Shown: one piece after another, positions 35,859 through 48,050 of the stretch
Numbering within the stretch: the stretch's first letter is position 1
How the letters are laid out: every line of letters begins with the position of its first letter
Origin: Monodelphis domestica
Lineage: Eukaryota > Chordata > Mammalia > Didelphimorphia > Didelphidae
DNA: 64,000 nt
Assembly (NCBI RefSeq): GCF_027887165.1
Contig: NC_077229.1
Span: 370,383,501-370,447,500 of the forward strand
Reading direction: 5' to 3'
The notes under the pieces: model-generated
Told to the model about the DNA's origin: nothing
Databases searched by the model: none
Seen by the model: the letters and a program-made list of their open reading frames with translations, nothing else
Position numbers and translations under genes: made by a program

Positions 35859-36785
35859 ACTATAGTTTCTAGATTCATTTCTGATACAGCATAGTATAGA
35901 TTCATTTATGGAGCCACATTTATTTTCTTTGATATAGATAAAATTCCATAGATACAAATATAATCCTCATTTTACATGCTTCAAGGATGCCTGAAAATAT
36001 CATTAATGAATTTTTCCCCTATGGTAAATCAATATGTTGTTTCAAAAAACAAGTTGTCTATTCAAGCAATTTTATGAAACTTTATAGAATCATCCTTTTT
36101 CTCATGATGGTTGATGAAAAACCACTGACTTTTTATGAAACCCAAGGCCTTTCTTCTATGCTATTTTAAATACTCATTTGTTTTTGCATTCAAAATGTAA
36201 CCCATCCCATCATTATGAAGGATAACATAATGTGGCTGTTTAGACCTTCTAAACTTATTCAATCTCTTTAGAATTTAAAGTGGCATAAAAAGGAAAAAAA
36301 GAAAGATTGCCGCAACTTTTGAAATGGAGTTATTTATGGGCCTAATAGTAGTTTTTGTGATATTCCCATTGCAACCTGCAAAGTATCCTTATTCTTGATT
36401 ATTAAAATATTTATTCATATTTTTCCTTCTCATTTGACTGTGGGAGTCAATTATCCAGATTATTTTTACATTCTCTAATATTACAATTTTGTCATCCAAA
36501 TCATCAACTTCCTAGAAACCATAGATAATGAATGAATGGCTACAAAGGAATTAGATAAACCTGAATCTATCTACTTATATCTGATTAAAACATGCAAATA
36601 TATCAATACTAGGACTAGTTAAATCTCAAAGTGAAATAAAAATGAATCATGTTTTCTTATAATAGCATCTCAAGATACATGTTTTTGTAAAAAAGCTACC
36701 AAATTCCCACAATTATCCCCTAAAATCTTAATAATTTTAACAGAAAGAATATTTTATAATATGTAACAAGAAATTTTAGTTTCAT
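35859..36785. other. No gene or assignable repeat seen
   Basis: AT-rich; the frame at 35987-36169 is not recognised. Confidence 0.55.
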
Positions 36786-37125
36786 TGTTGTAAAATTTAA
36801 ATCAATATCAATGACTCCAGACTCATTTTCCCATAGATTTTTATTAATAATCACTAATGATAGAGAAAACAGATGAAAGCCTAATCTAAATTAATTGACC
36901 ACATGTGTGGACTCTCTCACCTGACTCTGAGTCAGACTCTCTAGCTGCATTCTGGAAAGAAGAAAGAGGGATCGGTACTACACCAAAACTTTTATCCTCA
37001 GTCCCTCGTACATGTGTTCACATCAGTCCATTCACACAGAGTTCATGCAATGTAAAGACGCAAATAAGATGATGGGTCAATGAGCTTGGTTGGACGAGCC
37101 TTGGGGAGTAAATTCTATCTACACA
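36786..37125 (-). mobile_element. Probable solo LTR, minus strand
   Basis: On the minus strand the segment runs TGTAGATAG... to ...ACAACA. GGATAAAA at 36990-36997 could be the TATA box and AATAAA at 36840-36845 the polyadenylation signal, with sensible spacing. Base composition is less AT-rich than the flanks, and it contains a near-palindromic TCTGACTCAGAGTCAG. I could not find a matching target duplication, so both ends are approximate. Class is uncertain. Confidence 0.4.
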
Positions 37126-37787
37126 GTATCTAAAGGAATATTGAAAAATTCAAGTAACCATTTTATGACAAAACCAAGTCTTAGAATTTAGTTATTCATA
37201 TGCATTTGTTAAATCTATTCTTTGTGTCAGAAATTCTTCTAAGTGACAAATTTGTAAAAAAAAGAAATAATCCTATTATAAAGAGGTCATATTACATCAT
37301 TTGGGGCAGGATGACATATATCAATCAATCAATCTATCTATCTATCATCTATCTATCTCTATTTTCTTTCCTTTTTGACATACATATGTGGTAAAATGCA
37401 AGGTATTCAAAAAGTTTAGTAGCATTTGGAAATGAGTCAGACAATACAACACAGACTTTCATTCAGGATCTGTATCATAGTATGGCAGATAAAATAAATA
37501 ATGTTAAATGAAGAGAATGTGATCTAGACACATCAAACATATTTCCTTTTAGCATTTTACAAAGTTGACCATCTTAACTTTTTATATAGTCTTTTCAGAT
37601 AGTCTTTTAGATAGTCTTTTAGTTTTCATGATAGGATTCTCTTGGTTTTCTTCCTGTCTTTTTGATGACTCTTTCTCTTTGGTAGAATAAATGAACCCTG
37701 TCAGGTAAGGAATTCAAAGAAGACTTCCTTTAGAAGAGCAGAACTGAATTGAACAAGAAAGGACATGTCTGTTCAATAAATAGCAGT
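37126..37787. other. No gene; contains a small ATCT microsatellite and a short tandem motif
   Basis: An (ATCA/ATCT)n simple repeat lies at about 37319-37359. A triplicated AGATAGTCTTTT-like unit lies at about 37588-37621. Otherwise unassigned. Confidence 0.7.
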
Positions 37788-38204
37788 AGGGACTTCCGGA
37801 CTAAAATGGCCTTAGAATTGATGCAATGGACTTTTGCTCCTCATCCCTTACCAATATAAAACACCTCAAAAGGACAAAAACCAAAACAAGACAAGTGAAG
37901 GGGCTTATCCACAGGGCAGAGCCTTGAAGGTAGGCAGAGTTTGGGCATTTGCATTCTATAAGAGGGTAAGATTACTCCTACCAAAGTGTGAGCTGATCAT
38001 CCCTCCCCATTTCACCTACAAGGCCAGGGTCAGAGCAAGTGTAGAGTCAGAGAAAGTGCAGAGTCAGTGCAAACATGGGGCAAGCTCTAGGTTTTGTGTA
38101 GGGGGTTGGTCTAATTGAGGATACGAGAAACTTACCCCAGAGAGCAACAAGATTTGGGACCATAGGAGGCCAGACCAGACTTGGCATGATAGAAGCTATT
38201 AAAA

Positions 38205-38892
38205 ACAAAACAGACCAAATGAAAATCAAAATATCATAACTGAAGACCAGTCTTTAAAAATTAAATTAGAATTGGGCAAGTAGAAGCCAATGGTCTCATA
38301 AGACAACAAGAATTAGTCAAGCAAAGTCAAAAGAATGACAAATTAGAAGGAAACATGACATGGAAAACAGATCCAGGAGAGATAATTTATGAATAGTAGG
38401 CCTACCAGAAAACCTGGAAATAAACAGAAACTGTGACATCATACTACAAAATTATAGGAGAAAACTGCCCTCATATTCTTGAACCAGAGGGCAAAATAGA
38501 CACCAACATGTCCATAGATCACCCTATACATTATATCCTCAAAAGACAACCCCCAGGATTGTAATTGCCAAATTTAAGAGCTTCCAAGCTAAGGGAAAAT
38601 ATTGCAAAAAGCCAGAAAGAAACAATTCACATATCAAGGAACATCAATCAGGATTACATAGGATCTGGCAGCCTTCACACTAAAGAACAACAAGGCTTGG
38701 AATATGATATTCAGAAAGGCAAGAGAATTGGGTCTACCACCAAGGACCATCTACCCATCAAAACTGACTATATATTTCTAGGGAAAAGCATGGCCATTTA
38801 ACAAAATTGAAGTTTTCCAAGTATTTGTAAAGAAAAGACCAGAACTAAACAGAGAATTTGATTTCCAAATACAAAATTCAAGAGAAACATGA
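38205..38892 (+). pseudogene. L1 ORF1 remnant, N-terminal part missing
   Basis: L1 ORF1p is a trimeric coiled-coil RNA chaperone. Here the end of the coiled coil (about 38270-38350) and the RRM start ('caggagagataatttatgaatagtaggcctacc', about 38368) are recognisable. The C-terminal domain (about 38560-38830) also survives, ending in TGA at 38890-38892. Compared with the 49219-50061 copy, the N-terminal coding part is absent. Internal stops and frameshifts split it; the 38565-38801 frame is off-register. Confidence 0.8.
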
Positions 38893-39554
38893 AAAAATAA
38901 ACAAGAAAGAGAGGATTTTTTTCCTTTTAAGGTTTTAGCAAGGTAAAATTATTCAAACTCTTATATGGAAATATGATATTTATAACTTTCAAAAACTGTA
39001 TTAACTATCATAGTAGTTAGAATAATTATTCATATGTAGTTATTGTGGTGCTAAGTGGTTTAAGATGGTATATAAAAAAGAAAGGGTTAGGGGGAATAGA
39101 AGATAGAACCAAGAGAAATTTTAAGGAATAAGAAAAATAGGATAAATTACACTATAAAAAGAGGTCCATGGGAGGGGGAGAAGAAATACTACTATAAGAA
39201 GGAGAGGAAGAGAGTGTTAATAGGTATTCCACTTAAACCTTATTCTCAGTGGAATAAACTCTGAGAAGGAAGAGCACCTAGATCCATTGTGGTATATAAT
39301 TTGATCTTACCATATTGGGAAGTTGAGAGGGGTAAACATATGAGAAGAGTGGGTCAGGAAGTACCTAAAGGGAGGGAAAGAGAGGAGGAGGGGAATTCAA
39401 TAGACTCTACAGAAAAATATAAGGGGAATAAGGAGGGAGGGAGTGGAAGGAAATTAAAATAAGGATGAGAATTAGAGGAATAATTAAAAGCAAAACAGTG
39501 ATGTAGAAGGAAATAGTGAAAGAAGGAAGAGAAGGTCTAAGTGAGTTAATAAAA

Positions 39555-42500
39555 ATGATGGGGGATACAAAGCTGGTATTCATAACTCTGAATGTGAATG
39601 GGATGAACTCATCCATAAAACAGAAGCAAATAGCAGAGTGGATCAGAAACCAAAATCCTACCATATATTGTGTACAAGAAACATACAAGAGGTAGGTAGA
39701 CACACACAAGGTAAAGGTAAGAGACTGGAGCAAAGTCTACTGGAGATCAACTGAGAAAAAGAACATAGGAATAACAATCATGATATCAGATAAAGCTAAA
39801 GTAAAAATAAATCCAATTAAAATAGATAGGGATGATAGTACAGACAATGAAGAAATAGTAGTACTCAACAAGTATGCACCAAATGGCACATCATTCAATT
39901 TTTTAAAGAGAAACTAGTAGAGCTTGTTGAGGAAAGAGATAGTAAAACTAATAGTGGAAGACCTGAACCTTCCTCTTTCAGATCTAGATGAATCAAACCA
40001 AAAAATAAATAAGAAAGAGGTAAGATATGTGAATGAAATCTTAAAAGAATTAGAGTTAATAGATACGTGGAGAAAAATAAATAGGGACAAAAAGGAATGC
40101 AACTTCTTTTCAGTATCACATGGTACAGTCACAAAGAATTACCATGTACATGGGCACAAAAACATGGCAAAGAAATGCAAAAGAGCAAAAGCAATAAATG
40201 CAACCATTTCAGATCTTAATGCAATAAGGATAATTAGTAAGGGTACATGGAAATTGGAAATTAAATAATATGATTGTACACAATCAGTTAAAGAACAAAA
40301 TATAGAAAAGATTATTTCATTGAAGAGAATGGCAATGAAGAAACATGATATCAAAATTCATGGGATACAGCCAAAACAGAATTTAGGGGGAAGTTAAATA
40401 TTTCTGGATACAAACTAAATTATAAATCCTAAAAATTAAAGGAAAATTAATAAAATTGAAAATAAAAGAAATATTGAATTAATAAATAAGACTAGAGCTG
40501 GTACTTTGAAAACACAAATAAAATAAAGTACTAGTTAATCTAATAAAAAAAGGAAAGAAGAAAACCAAATTAATAGTATCAAATATGAAAAGGGTGACCA
40601 CAAGTATAATGAAGAGGAAACTAAGTAATTATTAAGAACTATTTTGCCCAATATATGCAATAAATATGTCAATCTAGATGATATAGATGACTATTTACAA
40701 AAATATGAATTTTGTAGATTAACAGAAGCAGAAATAGAATACTTAAATAATCGCGTATCAGCAAAAGAAATTAAACAAGTCATCAAAGAACTTCCTAAGA
40801 AAAAAATCCCCAGGGCCTGATGAATTCACAAGTGAATTCCATCAAATATTTAAAGAACTAACCCCAATAATATACAAACTATTTGACAAAGTAAGCAAAG
40901 AAGGATTTCTACAAAATTCCTTTTATGAAACAAATATGGGAAGGATTCCAAAGCCAGACAGATCAGAAACAGAGAAAGTAAACTCTAGGCCAATCTTCTT
41001 AATGAACATAAATGCAAAAATCTTAAATAGAATACTAGCAAAAAGATTCCAGGAAGTGATCATGAGGATTATTCACTACAAACAGGTAGGATCTATACCA
41101 GAAATAAAAAGATGGTTTTATATTAGGAAAACCATCTACATAATTGACCACATCAAAAATCAAAACAATAGAAACCACATGATTATTTCAATATATGCAA
41201 AAAGAGTCTTTGAAAAAATACATCACTCATTCTTATTGAAAACAATAGAAAGTATAGGAATAGAAAAGTCTTTCCTAAGAATAATAAACAGTATATATTT
41301 TTTAAAATTATCCAGCATCATCTGCAATGAGGATGAATTAGAAGCCTTCCAAATAAGATTAGCAATTAAGCAAGAATGCCCATTATCACCTCTATTATTT
41401 TACATTGTCTTAGAAACACTAGTAGTAGAAATCAAAGAAGAAAAAGTAATTGAAGGTATTAAAACATGCAACAAGGAGACTAAACTATCACTCTAATTAT
41501 ATGATGGTCTACTTAAAGAATCTTAGAGAATCAACTAAAAAAGCTAGTAGAAATAATCAACAACTTTAGCAAATTTGCAGGATACAAAATAAACCCACAT
41601 AAATCATCAGCATTTCTATATTCTTCCAACACATCCTGGCAGCAACAGTTAGAAAGAGAAATTCCATTTAAAATCACTTGGAAACATGAAATGTTTAGGT
41701 ATGTATTTGCCAAGACAAACATGTAAACTATATGAACACAACTACAAAACACTTTCCACTCATTTAAACTAGATCTAAACAATTTGTAAAACATTTATTG
41801 CTGCTGGGTGGCATGAGCTATCATAATAAAAATGAAAATAATATTCAAATTGATTTACTTTATCAATGCCATACCTATCAACTATCAAGAAACTTCTTTA
41901 CTGTATGAGAGAAAAATCATAACAAAGTTCATTTGGGAGAACAAAGGTTCAAGAATACCAAGGTAAATCTTGAAAAATAAAACAGTGAACGATGGGGGCT
42001 AGCAGTATCAGAGCTTAAACTATTCTATAAAGTCTTCCAAAAATATGGTACTGGCTAAGAGACAGAAAGAAGGATCAGTGAAATAGACTTGGGGTAAATT
42101 ACCTCAGCAAGCTAGTATTCAATAAACCCGAAGATCCCAGCTCTTGCGACAAGAACACACTATTTGACAAAAACTGCTGGGAAAATTGGAAAACAGTATC
42201 AGAGAGATTAGATTTAGATCAGCATTTCACACTCCATATCAAAATAAATTCAGAATGGGTAAATGGCTTAAATATAAAGAAGAAATTGATAAATAAATTA
42301 GGTAGACATAGAATAGTTTACCTGTCATGTCTATGGGAAAGGACAGATTTTTAGACCAAGCAAGAGTTAGAAAATATTACAAAAAGTAAAATAAATAATT
42401 TTGATTAAATTAAATTAAAACCAAAATTAGAAGGGAAGCAACAAATTGGAGAGAAAATCTTTATAACAGAAACCTCTGACAAAGGTCTAATTAAGGGGTC

Positions 42501-43656
42501 CCTAAACTTTTTTACAAAGGGGGCCAGTTCATTGTCCCTCATGGCCAGACTATAAAAAAACAAAACAAAAATATGAACAAATCTGCATACTGCTATCTGG
42601 GATAGTGGAGGCTGCAGTACTGGCTGTGATGGGCCTGTCACAGCTTGCACAGGCCCATCACTGCCACCACTATACCAGGCAGTAGTATACACAGCGAGGA
42701 ATCTGCTCCCCCAGATTGCTGCTCACCATGCTGATGTCTTCCATTGTGCAGCCACATAATCCTTTGTGAGGGGGTGCCATGCAAAGGATTATGTCACCAG
42801 AAGTAGTACTGTATGTGAATGATGCAGCTCTTTGTGGCACTACTGCATACAGTGCTTCTCTCTCTGACCACCCGTGAAAGAGGTGCCCCTTCTGGAAGTG
42901 CAGTGGAAACCAGAGAAATGGCCTCAGGGTGTCATATGTGGCCCAGGAGCCATAGTTTGTGAATCTCTGGTCTAATTACTCAAATTTACAAGATGCTAAA
43001 TCAATTTTACAAATAATCAAACCATTTCCCAGTTTATAGATGGGCAAAGAAATTGAATAGGCAGGCACTTTTCAGATAAAGAAAGCAAAATATCAATAAA
43101 CACATGAAAAAGTGTTCTAAATATCTTATAATCAGGGAAATGCAAATCAAAACAACTTTGAGATACCACCTTACATCTAGCAGATTGACTAATATGACAG
43201 CATTGGAAAATATTCAATGTTGGAGGGTATGTGGCAAAATTGGGACATTAATGCACTGCTGGTAGAATTGTGATTTGATTCAACCACTTTTGAAGACAAT
43301 TTGGAACTATGTCCAAAGAGTATTAAAAGTCTGCCTGTCCTTTGATCTAGCCCATCACTTCTGGGTTTATACCTCAAAGAGATAATAAGGAAAAGACTTA
43401 TACAAAAATATTTATACCTGCACTCTTTGTGATGGCAAAATTTTAGAAAATGAAGGGATGCCCTTCGATTGGGGAATGGCTGAACAAATTGTGCTATCTG
43501 TTGGTAGTGGAATACTATTGTGCTCAAAGGAATAATGAACTGGAGGAATTCCATTTGACCTGGAAGAACCTCCAGTAATTGATGCAGAGTGAAAGGAGCA
43601 GAACCAGGAGAACATTATACACAGAGATGTATACACTGTGGTACAATATAATGTAA
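39555..43656 (+). pseudogene. L1 ORF2 pseudogene (endonuclease, reverse transcriptase, C-terminal domain)
   Basis: Tandem ATGs at 39555-39560 lead into the 'LVFITLNVNGMNS' endonuclease start. The endonuclease 'DLNLPLSDLDESNQ' region is in 39924-40268. RT motifs ('[20 protein letters not shown]', '[16 protein letters not shown]') are in 40936-41496. That frame stops at the position where the FADD box should follow. The C-terminal domain runs to '...YTLWYNIM' and TAA at 43654-43656. About 477 bp of it is the inserted hAT. Numerous stops and frameshifts. Confidence 0.92.
42493..42969. mobile_element. Non-autonomous hAT transposon, OposCharlie-like, 477 bp
   Basis: It is flanked by the exact 8-bp duplication GTCTAATT (42485-42492 and 42970-42977), the hallmark of hAT elements. 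The L1 sequence resumes without loss on the far side. Ends AAGGGGTCCCTAAACTTTT and (reversed) CAGAGATTCACAAACTATGG are imperfect terminal inverted repeats. They match a remembered consensus beginning CAGGGGTCCCCAAACT, as do 'gggggccagttcattgtccctc' and 'aaatggcctcaggg' near the two ends. No transposase frame is present, so it was moved by an enzyme made elsewhere. The centre has its own inverted repeat (GGGCCTGT...ACAGGCCC, about 42629-42657). The family name is tentative. Confidence 0.85.
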
Positions 43657-44015
43657 TGGACATCTCAACCAGCAGGATTTTGATGATCTGACAATTCTCA
43701 GTGACTTATGAGAAAGAATGCTATCCACATACAGAAGAAGAACTGTGGGGGTAGAAACACAGAAGAAAAACATTTACTTGATCACATAGTTCATGCCAAT
43801 ATGATTGGGCATGTAGAACCTAAACAATCACCCTAGTGCAAATATCAATAATATGGAAATAAGTCTTGATCAATCATACATGTAAAACCCAGTGGAATTG
43901 CTTGTTGACTATGGGAGGGGGCTGGGAGGAGTGGAGGAAAAAAAACATGATTCATGTAACTATGGAAAATATTCTAAATTAGTTAATTAAATAAATAAAC
44001 TTTAAAAATAAAATG

Positions 44016-44689
44016 AAATGGGTTAGACTAAAAAATTAAGAATAAACAGCATTGGGGAGGTCTAAGAAAAATCATTGTCTAAGATTAGGAGACTTTTTTG
44101 CGAGGAAACAGAAGAAAAAAAGTTTGGGTAATAGTATATAACACTGTCATGAAAATAGATTTTGTGAATGAAATATTGAAATACTGTGGAGAGTGGAAAA
44201 GCTGTTGAATGTTTTTAATATGGTAGGGGGGAGAAAGGAAGCAACTTTAGAATGTATAGTTGTTTATAAATGTATAGTTTAAAATATCCAAATGGAAGGA
44301 AGATAGGATGTGTTGAGAAAATAAATAAAAGTAACTTGCCATAGTAGAACAGAGATGTCAAACTCAACACTTGAAAAGTTTTCAATTGTAACACAGATAT
44401 AATTGGAAATGTTTAACAAAATAAATAAAAATACAAAATCATGTAATGTCAATGTGTTGTTTTCTAAGTTAATATGCAGCCTACAGAGATCTGTTTCTAT
44501 TTCAATTTGGTAACATGCAGCTTGAGTATGGAACCAATATAAGTAGATGAAATTTAGCATGTATATGTACACAGGTTCAAAAATCAATTTTAAAACTCTA
44601 AGACATTGAAGCTTGTCTAAACTATAGTTCATCAGAAAAAAATTCATTTTTTAAAGTAGACTTCAAGCTCCATATGAATCAATGGGATG
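44016..44689. other. No gene or assignable repeat seen
   Basis: The 122-codon minus frame at 44279-44647 is hydrophobic and AT-driven, with no known domain; probably chance. Confidence 0.5.
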
Positions 44690-45010
44690 ATATCAACCAA
44701 TCAGTCAAGAAGCATTTAGGATGCATTTAATATGTCACATGTATTGTGCTAAATATTGGAAATATAAAGAAAATAGAAAAAAATGAGTGAACAACGTCCC
44801 TAACCTTAAGACACATATCCTAGTGTGAAAGGTGACATGTATGTAAATTATATTACTAAATTAAAAATAAATAAAAAGTACCCTTATCAGTGAAGACATT
44901 AGCAGCAAGGGGAACTAAGGTTTGCTTCAGGAGGTGATATTTCAATTAGAACTTTAACAAAACAAGGGAATGGAAGAGAGAAAGTTTAGAGGGAGAACAT
45001 TCTACATTTA
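44690..45010 (-). mobile_element. L2 LINE 3' remnant
   Basis: Reverse orientation. The L2 end ('agcatttaggatgcatttaatatgtcacatgtattgtgctaaatattggaaatataaag') is followed by 'aacgtccctaaccttaag'. Then come 'tgcttcaggaggtgatatttcaattagaactttaa' and 'gagggagaacattctac', in the normal L2 3' order. Confidence 0.75.
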
Positions 45011-45084
45011 ATGAAAAAACAATTCAAAAGCAAGGAAATGAAAGATGGAATATTAAGTCTGTGGAAGAGAAAATATACCAGTAG

Positions 45085-45188
45085 AATTGAACTATATCAA
45101 CAAGTCAAAAGGCACTTCTTAAGAAACCTATTATATGCCAAGCATAGTGGATAGGTAAGATACAAAGATAACCAAAAAAAAAAAAAAG
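45085..45188 (-). mobile_element. L2 3' end fragment
   Basis: A second reversed L2 end ('caacaagtcaaaaggcacttcttaagaaacctattatatgccaagcat') truncated by an A-run and the SINE that follows. Confidence 0.55.
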
Positions 45189-45199
45189 GTGCTGTTCTC

Positions 45200-45428
45200 A
45201 CTGAGATCATCTGAACCTGGAGTCAGGAAGAACAGAGTTCACATCTGGCCTCAGATACTTACTAGATGTGTGCCCCCTGGTAAGTCACTTAACCCTATTT
45301 GCTTCAGTTTCCTCATTTCAAAAAGGAGACGGAGAAATCAATATGCAGCCTACAGTATCTTTGCCAAGAAAATAATAGATGGAGTCACAAAGTGTTGGAT
45401 ATGCCTTGAAATGAATGAATAAAAAAAT
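45200..45428 (+). repeat. Marsupial tRNA-SINE with RTE-type tail
   Basis: 'cctggagtcaggaagaacagagttcacatctggcctcagatacttactagatgtgtg' gives the tRNA-like head and core. 'cacttaaccctatttgcttcagtttcctcattt' follows, then the tail 'agtatctttgccaagaaaataatagatggagtcacaaagtgttgg' and an A-rich end. The 45189-45422 frame is chance. Confidence 0.85.
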
Positions 45429-45559
45429 TCTCCAGTCCCTCTTTATAAATAAATGGATAATGGTAAGAGAACAGAGTACTTAGCAAAAATTTTCTATATT
45501 TCATTTATTATACTTTTGTTTACCAATCCCTCTTGTGTTTCCATCACCCAGACCATAGC

Positions 45560-46640
45560 CATGAATTATAAGCATTTATTTTTTTAAACCTTTATTTTTT
45601 TAATTTAAATTTAGATTGATTAATCCATCTATTAATTTGCATTCTCACTAATTAACACATTTCTCTTTCCCTCTTGATTCCCTATATAGTCAAACATAGT
45701 TATGTGTTCAACTGTAGGGTTGCAGTCTATTCTCCTTTAATTAATTTTGATTAAAGTTAGGTTCTCATGTCATTTTTCCCTTTTGTTTTCATCATTGTTT
45801 ATAGGGTATCCTGCTAGTGAAACACAATTATTTGAGATTAGTTCCTCTACATTTCTTCTCCCTTCAACCCTAGGGTATCCTTTCTCTTTACCCTTCTTTT
45901 AAATCATTAAAATATAACAAAATGAATCCCAAGATATATGTCCTATTTAACTAATTTTATGATAACTGATGAAAGGGTTGTATGAAGGAAACTGTATTTC
46001 CCCTTTTAGATGACAATATTTCATTCTTGTTTAGGCCCTACTTATTTCTCTGTCATATTTAAAACTGAAAGTTTCTCTTGACTCCTGTATTTATATCAAA
46101 ATTTTTAGTTTAGTTCTTGTCTTTAAATCAGTAAGGTTTAAAGTCCTTCCATTACAACTCAATTTCCCCAGAAAGAAAGAAAGCAAGAAAGAAATGAAGA
46201 AAGAAAGAAAGAAAGGAAGGAAGGAAGGAAGGAAGGAAGGAAGGAAGGAAGGAAGGAAGGAAGGAAGGAAGGAAGGAAGGAAGGAAGGAAGGAAGGAAGG
46301 AAGGAAGAAAGGAAGGAAGAAAGGAAGGAGAAAAGGAAAGAGAGAAAGGCATCTTTTAATTTTAAGTCTATAACTTTTGTAACATTTAATTTCAAGTTAT
46401 GCACTTCTTCACAGTGGTAGCTGCTTAATCATTTTAGATCTTGACTATGATACTTGAATCCTTCCCTCTATCCCCACTACTTACAGTCCTTTTTTTTTCT
46501 TTGATTCAGAAACTTGGTATTTTGGTTATGATGTTCCCAGATAATTTTTATTTTAGAGTTTCATTCAGGAGTGACTGGTGGATTCTGTTTTCACTCTGAA
46601 CTCTAGTTCTACATTTCAAAGTTCCATACAAATGAATTCT
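45560..46640 (-). mobile_element. Old HAL1/L1-like remnant, inter-ORF and ORF1 region
   Basis: On the minus strand the order is ORF1 remnant (46640 to about 46370, with the block around 46540-46600 also found near 13120), then the inter-ORF region (about 46150-45560). A GGAA microsatellite has expanded between the two. Strongly diverged; boundaries are rough. Confidence 0.45.
46170..46350. repeat. (GAAA)n(GGAA)n microsatellite
   Basis: Imperfect GAAA units pass into a long, nearly perfect GGAA array (about 46214-46305) and back to interrupted units. Two overlapping minus-strand frames (poly Ser-Phe-Leu-Pro) are purely repeat-driven. Confidence 0.97.
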
Positions 46641-46659
46641 GTCTTTATACCCTATTATC

Positions 46660-46870
46660 TAGTGATGCTGGCCACCTCTCTTTTCTTACACATTATATTT
46701 CATCTTTGCCTTCAGACCTTATTATTGCCTGTCCCCCATACTAGTAATCTTCTTCATTTCCTCTGTTTCCTTGCTTCATTCATGTCTCAGTTCAAATCTC
46801 AGATTTTTCAGGAACCCATTCCTTCCCCACCAATACCAGTATCTACTTTCTAATATTATCTTCAGTTATC
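46660..46870 (+). mobile_element. L2 LINE fragment
   Basis: 'atgtctcagttcaaatctcagatttttcaggaacccattccttccc' (about 46782-46828) matches the conserved L2 3' segment, but the surrounding sequence is diverged. The 91-codon frame here is chance. Confidence 0.5.
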
Positions 46871-47229
46871 TTATAAATTATGTTATTTGAGGTTCTTTGC
46901 TTCTTTTCTCCTCTAGCATTCACTTGGGAGAGAATGAAGGGAATCCAGTTAAACCAATAATTTGATGTTTAAATAACAATCCTTTATTTCTTTATAGAGC
47001 TGCCAAAAGGATATCCTTAGAAAATCCTTGTGAGGTAAGCTTAACTAGAATTCTAATTTTAGAAATGTAGAACCTGAGGTTCAGAGAAATAGTACAGAGA
47101 ATTGGCAAAATGAAAGACCTGAGAATTGAATACAAGTTTTATGATATCAAGTATAATGACTTCCCCCTTAACACGGGTACCTTCCTCTGAGTTTATCTTC
47201 AGTTTGTTCTGTATGCAATTCATTTATAT
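46871..47229. other. Unassigned, possible MIR traces
   Basis: 'gaaatgtagaacctgaggttcagagaaatagtacagag' (about 47063) hints at a reversed MIR core but is not enough for a call. Confidence 0.3.
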
Positions 47230-47365
47230 TTAGTTAGTTGATTGCACTCAATGGATTGATAACTTTTTTAAGGGGGAGGAGAATACTTTTAGCCATTCTT
47301 TGTATCCCCTGAACATTACATATTACCTGGCATATTATAGACAATAAATATTTCTTGACTGAATG
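47230..47365 (+). mobile_element. L2 3' end
   Basis: 'ctttgtatcccctgaacattacatattacctggcatattatagacaataaatatttcttgactgaatgactg' is a recognisable L2-type 3' terminus. Confidence 0.7.
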
Positions 47366-47534
47366 ACTGTGACCCGATTGCAAAGGGGAGAAAGAAGAGG
47401 AGTGGAATGAGGAAGAGAATGAATAGATAATCTGGTGGATGAGTTGGGAGTGGCAAGATCAAGCACTTGTACAAAAGCGCTGGCCTTGTTATGTGGAAGG
47501 GCCATACAGAGGTATATAATTGTTTTTTTATGAT

Positions 47535-47660
47535 GTGTATTCCAGTAGACTGTGAGTTCCTTGAAGGAAAGTGCCTTGTTTTTGCCTTCTTTTGTATTTT
47601 CACTATTTAGCACAGTACCTGCAATATGTTAAATGCTTTAAAAATGCCTTTTTACTTAAC
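47535..47660 (+). mobile_element. Second L2-type 3' end
   Basis: 'agtagactgtgagttccttgaaggaaagtgccttgtttttgcc' then 'agcacagtacctgcaatatgttaaatgctt' gives the same L2 terminus again 300 bp downstream, so these are two separate copies or a split copy. Confidence 0.7.
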
Positions 47661-47859
47661 TTGATTAGGTCCATGCCAAACCTATTTGTGTGAATATAAC
47701 TTTTAGGTATCATAATTATTCTTATATTATCTCTGATCCATTTTAGGACAATTGTTTGTAATATAAAATGCTGTACATTTTCATTCTATTATTATTTGAC
47801 TTTTTTCACATTTATTATTGTCCAATAGAGTCATTAGCATCATCCTGGTCAATTCTAAT

Positions 47860-48050
47860 GATAAGAATAGCTATCATGAATTGTGCTTTAAGGTTTGCAA
47901 AGAACTTTACAAATATTATCTTATTTTATCTTCACAACAATCTTGAGAACTGTTATATCTTATCCCCATTTGACAGATGAGGAAACTAAGACAAAGAATG
48001 GCTCAGACTCACACATTTTGCAAATGTATGAGGTTAGCTTAGAATTTTTA
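47860..48050 (-). repeat. MIR/CORE-SINE (marsupial variant)
   Basis: Reverse orientation: 'gctttaaggtttgcaaagaactttacaaatattatcttattttatcttcacaacaatc' then 'ccccatttgacagatgaggaaactaagacaaagaatggctcagactcacaca'. A clear match to the MIR3/THER-type tail and core. Confidence 0.85.

Larger units (their letters stand above)
37789..44015 (+). mobile_element. Near-full-length L1, decayed, carrying a hAT insertion
   Basis: It starts with the L1 5' terminus GGACTTCCGG...AATGG near 37789. Its 5'UTR shares blocks with the copy starting at 48483 ('cattctataagagggt', about 37955). An ORF1 remnant (38205-38892) follows an apparent deletion, then ORF2 (39555-43656) and a complete 3'UTR ending in A-rich sequence near 44015. 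A 477-bp hAT element sits in ORF2. No target duplication could be recognised, which fits its age: it is more diverged than the copies at 32.6, 48.5 and 53.3 kb. Confidence 0.92.

Noticed and set aside
44279-44647. 122-codon hydrophobic minus-strand frame, looks like membrane segments
   Set aside because: Hydrophobicity is a by-product of T-rich codons; no homologous domain, no neighbouring exon or promoter signal.
46152-46404. Ser-Phe-Leu-Pro repeat proteins in two overlapping minus frames
   Set aside because: Direct translation of the GGAA/GAAA microsatellite.
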